DNA from: Bacteroides stercorirosoris
GTDB taxonomy: Bacteria; Bacteroidota; Bacteroidia; Bacteroidales; Bacteroidaceae
Reading direction: 5' to 3'
Length of the DNA stretch: 64,000 bases
NCBI RefSeq assembly: GCF_900142015.1
Contig: NZ_FQZN01000023.1
Span: 36,538 to 100,537 of the forward strand
Each line of letters starts with the position of its first letter. Position 1 is the first letter of the stretch. The translations under genes were made by a program, and so were the position numbers. The notes beneath the pieces were generated by a model. The model made no database searches. It saw only the letters and a program-made list of their open reading frames with translations, and was not told where the DNA came from. This document shows positions 60,125 through 64,000 of this stretch, in pieces.

Positions 60125-62281
60125 ATGAAAAACATGAAAGTTATCAAATTGTTCTGTCTCCTGCTCTTTTTGTTTGTGGGCAATTGGGCAATGGCTGAGA
60201 GTATTACCTCTCCTAATGGACAACTGCAACTGAATTTTTCAGTAAACGCACAAGGTGAACCGATCTATGAACTTTCCTACAAAGGTAAAGCTGTAATCAA
60301 ACCCTCTAAACTTGGTCTGGAACTGAAAGATGCTCCGGGACTGATGAATGGATTTACACTGGCAGATACCAAGACTTCCACTTTCGACGAAACTTGGGAG
60401 CCGGTGTGGGGCGAAGTAAAACAAATCCGTAATCATTATAACGAAATGGCTGTGACGCTGAATCAGAAAGCGCAAGATCGTAATATGATTATCCGTTTCC
60501 GCCTATTTGACGATGGTTTAGGTTTTCGTTACGAGTTTCCTTTGTCCAAGAACCTGAATTATTTCGTTATCAAGGAAGAACATACTCAGTTTGCCATGAC
60601 CGGCGACCATACTGCTTTCTGGATACCGGGCGATTATGATACGCAGGAATATGATTATACAGAGTCTAAACTTTCTGAAATCCGCGGTTTGATGGATGGG
60701 GCAATCACTCCAAACTCCTCGCAAACCACTTTCTCTCCGACAGGTGTACAGACTTCTCTGCAAATGAAGACTGCCGATGGGCTTTATATCAACTTGCATG
60801 AGGCTGCTTTGATAGATTATTCTTGTATGCACCTCAATCTGGATGATAAGAATTTCGTATTTGAATCTTGGTTGACTCCCGATGCGAAAGGAGATAAAGG
60901 CTACATGCAGGCGCCCTGCAAATCTCCGTGGCGTACGGTTATGGTAAGTGATGATGCCCGTGATATTCTGGCTTCCAAATTGACGCTGAATTTGAACGAG
61001 CCTTGCGCTTATAAAGATGTTTCCTGGATTAAACCGGTGAAATACGTTGGTGTATGGTGGGAGATGATCGCCGGAAAGAGCACGTGGGCTTATACGGATG
61101 ATTTGCCTTCCGTGAAATTGGGTGAGACGGATTATACCAAGACCAAACCTAACGGTAAACATGGCGCTACCAATGAAAATGTGAAACGCTATATTGATTT
61201 TGCTGCCGAACATGGTCTCGACCAAGTGTTGGTGGAAGGTTGGAACGAAGGTTGGGAAGATTGGTTCGGTCATTCCAAAGATTATGTATTCGACTTTGTG
61301 ACTCCATACCCTGACTTTGATGTGAAAATGTTGAATGATTATGCCAAGAGTAAAGGCGTGAAACTGATGATGCACCATGAGACTTCCGCTTCTGTACGCA
61401 ACTATGAGCGCCATATGGATAAAGCTTACCAGTTTATGGTAGACAATGGTTATAATGCGGTAAAAAGTGGATATGTAGGTAATATGATTCCTCGTGGCGA
61501 GCATCATTATGGCCAGTGGATGAACAATCATTATCTTTATGCAATAACCAAAGCAGCTGATTACAAGATTTGTGTAAATGCTCATGAGGCAGTACGTCCT
61601 ACCGGGCTTTGCCGTACTTATCCTAATCTGATTGGTAATGAGTCTGCCCGTGGTACGGAATATGAGGCTTTCGGTGGCAGTAAACCGTTCCACACCACTT
61701 TGCTTCCGTTCAACCGTCTTATCGGTGGTCCGATGGATTATACTCCGGGTATCTTTGATACGAAGCTGGAATTCATGGGTGACAAACCTCATGGACAAGT
61801 ACAGACTACTCTTTGTAAACAATTGGCTCTTTACGTAACGTTATATAGCCCGTTGCAGATGGCTGCTGACTTGGTTGAGAATTATGAGAAGCATATGGAT
61901 GCTTTCCAATTCATCAAGGATGTAGCTGTGGACTGGGATGACAGTAAGTATCTGGAAGCTGAACCGGGTGATTATATTACAGCGGCTCGCAAGGCAAAAG
62001 GTACGAATAATTGGTTTGTAGGTGGTATCACTGATGAGAATGCACGTACTTCTAATTTTACTCTGGATTTCTTGGAACCGGGAAAACAATATGTAGCGAC
62101 TCTTTATGCTGATGGAAAAGATGCTGATTACAAAGAGAATCCTACTTCTTATCAGATAAAGAAGGGTATTGTGACGAACAAGACCAAGATGTCTGTGAAA
62201 CTGGCACGTAGTGGTGGTTTTGCTCTCAGTCTGATTGAGGCTACACCGGCAGATAAGAAGGCTGTGAAGAAATGGAGATAA
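60125..62281 (+). CDS. GH97 alpha-glucosidase, SusB-like (inverting type)
   Basis: Exported enzyme of 718 residues that releases glucose from alpha-glucans or maltooligosaccharides. Signal peptide about residues 1-24 (LLLFLFVGNWAMAES). An N-terminal beta-super-sandwich domain (about 25-270) is followed by the barrel (about 275-590) and a C-terminal beta domain. The residues Glu419 (MHHETSAS), Glu488 (NAHEAVRPTG) and Glu512 (RGTEYEAF) have the same spacing (69 and 24 residues) as the SusB residues Glu439, Glu508 and Glu532, so the inverting alpha-glucosidase mechanism is predicted, not the retaining alpha-galactosidase one. It stands alone, preceded by a TATATTTG promoter and followed by a terminator. 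No sus cluster is in the window. Confidence 0.92.
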   Translation: MKNMKVIKLFCLLLFLFVGNWAMAESITSPNGQLQLNFSVNAQGEPIYELSYKGKAVIKPSKLGLELKDAPGLMNGFTLADTKTSTFDETWEPVWGEVKQIRNHYNEMAVTLNQKAQDRNMIIRFRLFDDGLGFRYEFPLSKNLNYFVIKEEHTQFAMTGDHTAFWIPGDYDTQEYDYTESKLSEIRGLMDGAITPNSSQTTFSPTGVQTSLQMKTADGLYINLHEAALIDYSCMHLNLDDKNFVFESWLTPDAKGDKGYMQAPCKSPWRTVMVSDDARDILASKLTLNLNEPCAYKDVSWIKPVKYVGVWWEMIAGKSTWAYTDDLPSVKLGETDYTKTKPNGKHGATNENVKRYIDFAAEHGLDQVLVEGWNEGWEDWFGHSKDYVFDFVTPYPDFDVKMLNDYAKSKGVKLMMHHETSASVRNYERHMDKAYQFMVDNGYNAVKSGYVGNMIPRGEHHYGQWMNNHYLYAITKAADYKICVNAHEAVRPTGLCRTYPNLIGNESARGTEYEAFGGSKPFHTTLLPFNRLIGGPMDYTPGIFDTKLEFMGDKPHGQVQTTLCKQLALYVTLYSPLQMAADLVENYEKHMDAFQFIKDVAVDWDDSKYLEAEPGDYITAARKAKGTNNWFVGGITDENARTSNFTLDFLEPGKQYVATLYADGKDADYKENPTSYQIKKGIVTNKTKMSVKLARSGGFALSLIEATPADKKAVKKWR

Positions 62282-62353
62282 AAAGAAAATTCTCAAATCA
62301 AGAAGTACTCTCAAATTAGGGTAAAAAGAGGTTTTTTATTAGGCATTAGGTTG

Positions 62354-62391
62354 TACCCCGCAGGAATATTTTCTGTGGGGTATTTTTTTTA
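62354..62391 (+). terminator. Intrinsic terminator downstream of the GH97 gene
   Basis: Stem of 10 bp with one wobble (TACCCCGCAG at 62354-62363 with CTGTGGGGTA at 62373-62382) followed by eight T and ATT. Confidence 0.88.
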
Positions 62392-62476
62392 TTGTAAATA
62401 ATGTACTGAGTTATTGTTTGTTGTCAAATTAGAATGGATTTTAGAGGTCTTGTTGTATGACTGATATTGTTCTGTG

Positions 62477-62564
62477 TACAAGGAATTAAGAGTCTGCTTA
62501 CAAGGAGTTAAGAGTTTGTTGACAGGAAGTTAATTCCTTGTCGACAAACTCTTAACTCCTTGTA
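62477..62564. repeat. Intergenic array of four 22-bp units with mirror symmetry
   Basis: Units start at 62477, 62499, 62521 and 62543. Unit 1 and unit 2 share ACAAGGANTTAAGAGT. Unit 4 is the reverse complement of unit 2 (CTCTTAACTCCTTGTA). Unit 3 is itself nearly palindromic (GACAGGAAG and CTTGTC ends). The whole folds into a hairpin of about 20 paired bases on each side. Confidence 0.8.
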
Positions 62565-62675
62565 AACGACTAATTCTCAGTGTGGTTTGAATCTGGCTTT
62601 ATTGCTGGTGTGATGAATGAAAATATGTAAAATAATTTCCCTTGTTATTTTGTATGATAAGCATTGCTTGTATCG

Positions 62676-62763
62676 GGCTACACCTTTTGCCTCGAAGGGT
62701 GTAGCCTTGCATATAAAAAGGTGTAGCCATCCGGGATAAAAGGTGTAGCCCTTTTGGAGGCCT
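62676..62763. repeat. Intergenic array of four 22-bp units with GGTGTAGCC core
   Basis: GGTGTAGCC starts at 62698, 62720 and 62742, exactly 22 bp apart, and the unit before it at 62676 starts with the reverse complement GGCTACACC. The following 13 bp differ between units, so the array looks like a short repeat with variable filler. It is 112 bp after the array at 62477-62564. Confidence 0.8.
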
Positions 62764-62980
62764 CTTATAAGTACTTGTAGCTGGGGGGAGGGGCATAAAT
62801 GACTATTTATAGTATTTATTCAGCTGTAAAAATAGAAGAAATTATAAGGAATATAAATTGTATAGATAATAATGTTTTTTTTTAGAAGTCATAATTCTGT
62901 ATATCAACTCATTAATATGTCAAATCAAGATTCATTGAAATTATTTTTATTAAACATTTTGTTCTTTCGAAAATCCCCCT

Positions 62981-62988
62981 TATCTTTG
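62981..62988 (+). promoter_or_regulatory. Promoter of the capsule operon (TTTTG, 19 bp, TATCTTTG)
   Basis: TTTTG at 62957-62961 and TATCTTTG at 62981-62988 have the spacing of the Bacteroides -33 and -7 elements. Start site near 62994. The leader to upxY is about 270 nt and contains an 8-bp inverted repeat (TAAACGAA at 62996, TTCGTTTA at 63035), a place for UpxY-dependent antitermination. No inverted repeats that would make it an invertible promoter are evident. Confidence 0.7.
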
Positions 62989-63263
62989 CGCTCATTAAAC
63001 GAACGATTAATCTACGCTTTATTCTATTAAGTCTTTCGTTTACAGTATATTACAGTATATAAGAAGTAGAAAACTGTGCTTTTTCAGCAAAATCAGCTTT
63101 TCCAGTCTTCAAAAGTGCCTGTTTGTACTTCCTGCGATAGGGAGTTTGAATTTTGGCCATTGAACGTAGCTAATTCACCATCACGAATTTACGTTTTAAC
63201 CGGAAGGAATTTTCATTCCCCGGTGTCCCCAAGAAATATCCTGACGAGAACAGTTAATTATTG

Positions 63264-63821
63264 ATGAGCTCTCAATCTTCCATTCTGAATTCTGAATTTC
63301 ACTGGTATGCATTGCGTATCACTTATAGCCGGGAACTCGTTCTGAAAGAGTTTTTGGACAGGAATAATATTGAAAACTTTATTCCTATGCGTTATGAATA
63401 TGTGATGCGGAAGGAGCAACGTATTCGTAAACTCGTTCCTGCCATACATAACCTGGTTTTCATTTATTCCACTCGTAAGAAGATTGACGAAATTAAGGAG
63501 GAGAATGCAGTTCTTTTGCCTCTTCGTTATATAATGGATCGTGAGACGAAGCAGCCGATTATTGTTCCGGAAATCCAAATGCGTCATTTTATAGCTATTG
63601 CCGGTTCTTACGACCAACAGGTCATTTACTTGCCACCTACAGAATATTCCATGCAGAAAGGAGATCGTGTTCGTATCACCGGTGGTGTTTTCGAAGGCGT
63701 CGAGGGTATATTTGTCCGGGTGAAAGGTGATCGTAGGGTTGTTGTATCTATTCAGGGAGTTATGGCGGTAGCTACCACTTTTATTCATCCTTCCCTTATT
63801 GTTCCGATAACAGAAGAATAA
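63264..63821 (+). CDS. UpxY-family NusG-like transcription antiterminator
   Basis: A 185-residue protein of the NusG family that, in Bacteroides capsule loci, is the first gene of the operon and lets RNA polymerase pass the leader so that its own capsule genes are made. The N-terminal NGN domain (about 12-115) has HWYALRITYSRELVLKEFLDRNNIENFIP, and the C-terminal KOW domain (about 130-175) has GDRVRITGGVFEGVEGIFVRVKGDRRVVVSIQG. The ATG at 63264 is preferred to an in-frame TTG just before it. A long leader precedes it and a upxZ-like start follows 32 bp later. The capsule genes themselves are beyond the window. Confidence 0.92.
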   Translation: MSSQSSILNSEFHWYALRITYSRELVLKEFLDRNNIENFIPMRYEYVMRKEQRIRKLVPAIHNLVFIYSTRKKIDEIKEENAVLLPLRYIMDRETKQPIIVPEIQMRHFIAIAGSYDQQVIYLPPTEYSMQKGDRVRITGGVFEGVEGIFVRVKGDRRVVVSIQGVMAVATTFIHPSLIVPITEE

Positions 63822-63853
63822 TTCATAGTTTATAATTTATAATTCATAATTAT

Positions 63854-63955
63854 ATGAAGTCTCAAATCGATGCTTTGCGTCAACTTACGCATGAGCTTCT
63901 TTATCGGGTCAGTCCGAAAACCCTGTGGGTATGTTATGTTAATAAGCGAAAGTGA
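63854..63955 (+). pseudogene. Truncated upxZ remnant (33 codons)
   Basis: The ATG at 63854 opens MKSQIDALRQLTHELLY, which looks like the start of UpxZ proteins (about 160 residues, inhibitors of other UpxY proteins). After about 23 residues the sequence stops resembling UpxZ and ends at a TGA at 63953-63955. Position right after upxY is exactly that of upxZ, so this is read as a broken copy with new sequence joined on. Confidence 0.65.
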
Positions 63956-63957
63956 AT

Positions 63958-63965
63958 TATCTTTG
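63958..63965 (+). promoter_or_regulatory. Predicted -7 element (TATCTTTG) for a gene starting at 63993
   Basis: TATCTTTG immediately after the upxZ remnant; start site near 63971. An ATG at 63993-63995 (MN...) follows after an ACAACAACAATCC leader and is cut by the window end, so the gene is unknown. Confidence 0.5.
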
Positions 63966-64000
63966 CGGTTATATTTAAACAACAACAATCCAATGAATTC

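Noticed and set aside
60518..61822. 434-residue minus-strand frame inside the GH97 gene
   Set aside because: Antisense shadow of a conserved barrel, composition unlike a protein.
62477..62763. CRISPR array
   Set aside because: The repeated cores are 9-18 bp, units are only 22 bp with no 30-bp spacers, some units are inverted, and no cas gene is present in the window.
62800..63060. Invertible promoter upstream of upxY
   Set aside because: No pair of long inverted repeats flanks the promoter and no recombinase gene is near; only an 8-bp inverted repeat inside the leader was found.
1..64000. tRNA or rRNA genes
   Set aside because: The larger intergenic stretches were read on both strands and no cloverleaf with a GTTCRANYC T-loop or rRNA-like sequence was noticed; a tRNA scan would settle it.

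Overview
The window is a chromosomal stretch of a Bacteroides-type gut bacterium (order Bacteroidales). The reasons are two SusC/SusD polysaccharide utilisation loci (PULs), a hybrid two-component sensor, DUF4249, DUF4836 and DUF5686 families, glutamine synthetase III, a UpxY capsule antiterminator, and many promoters of the TAnnTTTG type found in this genus. A large-bowel xylan and beta-glucan degrader is likely; the species cannot be fixed from the sequence alone.

Layout. (1) 1-18475: a xylan PUL on the minus strand, read from 13279 down: SusC, SusD, surface glycan-binding protein, a GH10 xylanase with two carbohydrate-binding modules inserted in its barrel, a GH35 enzyme, a sialate-O-acetylesterase-like (CE20-like) esterase and a GPH-family sugar symporter cut by the window edge. 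It is divergent from a 1363-residue hybrid two-component regulator at 14384-18475 that most likely senses the imported oligosaccharide. The 1.1 kb between regulator and susC is full of repeats and hairpins. (2) 18490-24720: a co-directional minus-strand run with an FtsX-type permease, its ATPase, a DUF4836 lipoprotein, RsmE, a DUF151 nuclease-like protein and a nucleoside-type MFS transporter. The last is preceded by what looks like a short leader peptide with a terminator. (3) 25119-31835: a GH2-type glycosidase facing a small RNA-related operon (RlmI-like methyltransferase, RNase D-like exonuclease, DUF5063 protein with a His/Asp/Cys tail), then a decayed stretch. (4) 30843-35057: DUF4249 lipoprotein, TonB-dependent receptor and small barrel protein. 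(5) 35653-39849: FtsK, LolA-like carrier, thioredoxin reductase. (6) 39925-47974: GH20 hexosaminidase, Crp/Fnr regulator, glutamine synthetase III and a divergent DUF5686 protein that appears to start at TTG. (7) 48290-58059: a beta-glucan PUL on the plus strand (SusC, SusD, PKD-containing glycan-binding protein, BACON-GH16 endoglucanase, GH3 beta-glucosidase) without a local regulator. (8) Enolase and CrcB, then a SusB-like GH97 alpha-glucosidase. (9) 62981-64000: the start of a capsule locus, with promoter and leader, upxY, and a truncated upxZ remnant followed by a new promoter.

The most unusual signal is not a gene. Four intergenic spots (2686-2773, 13639-13809, 62477-62564, 62676-62763) carry short arrays with a strict 22- or 23-bp period. 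Each array is built from its own unrelated motif, and three of the four include inverted copies while the other is made of self-palindromic units. Other intergenic structures are long hairpins built of 9-bp units, a 160-bp nested palindrome, a duplicated 53-bp block with ACCCC/GGGGT dyads before the glutamine synthetase promoter, and candidate operators in front of both susC genes.
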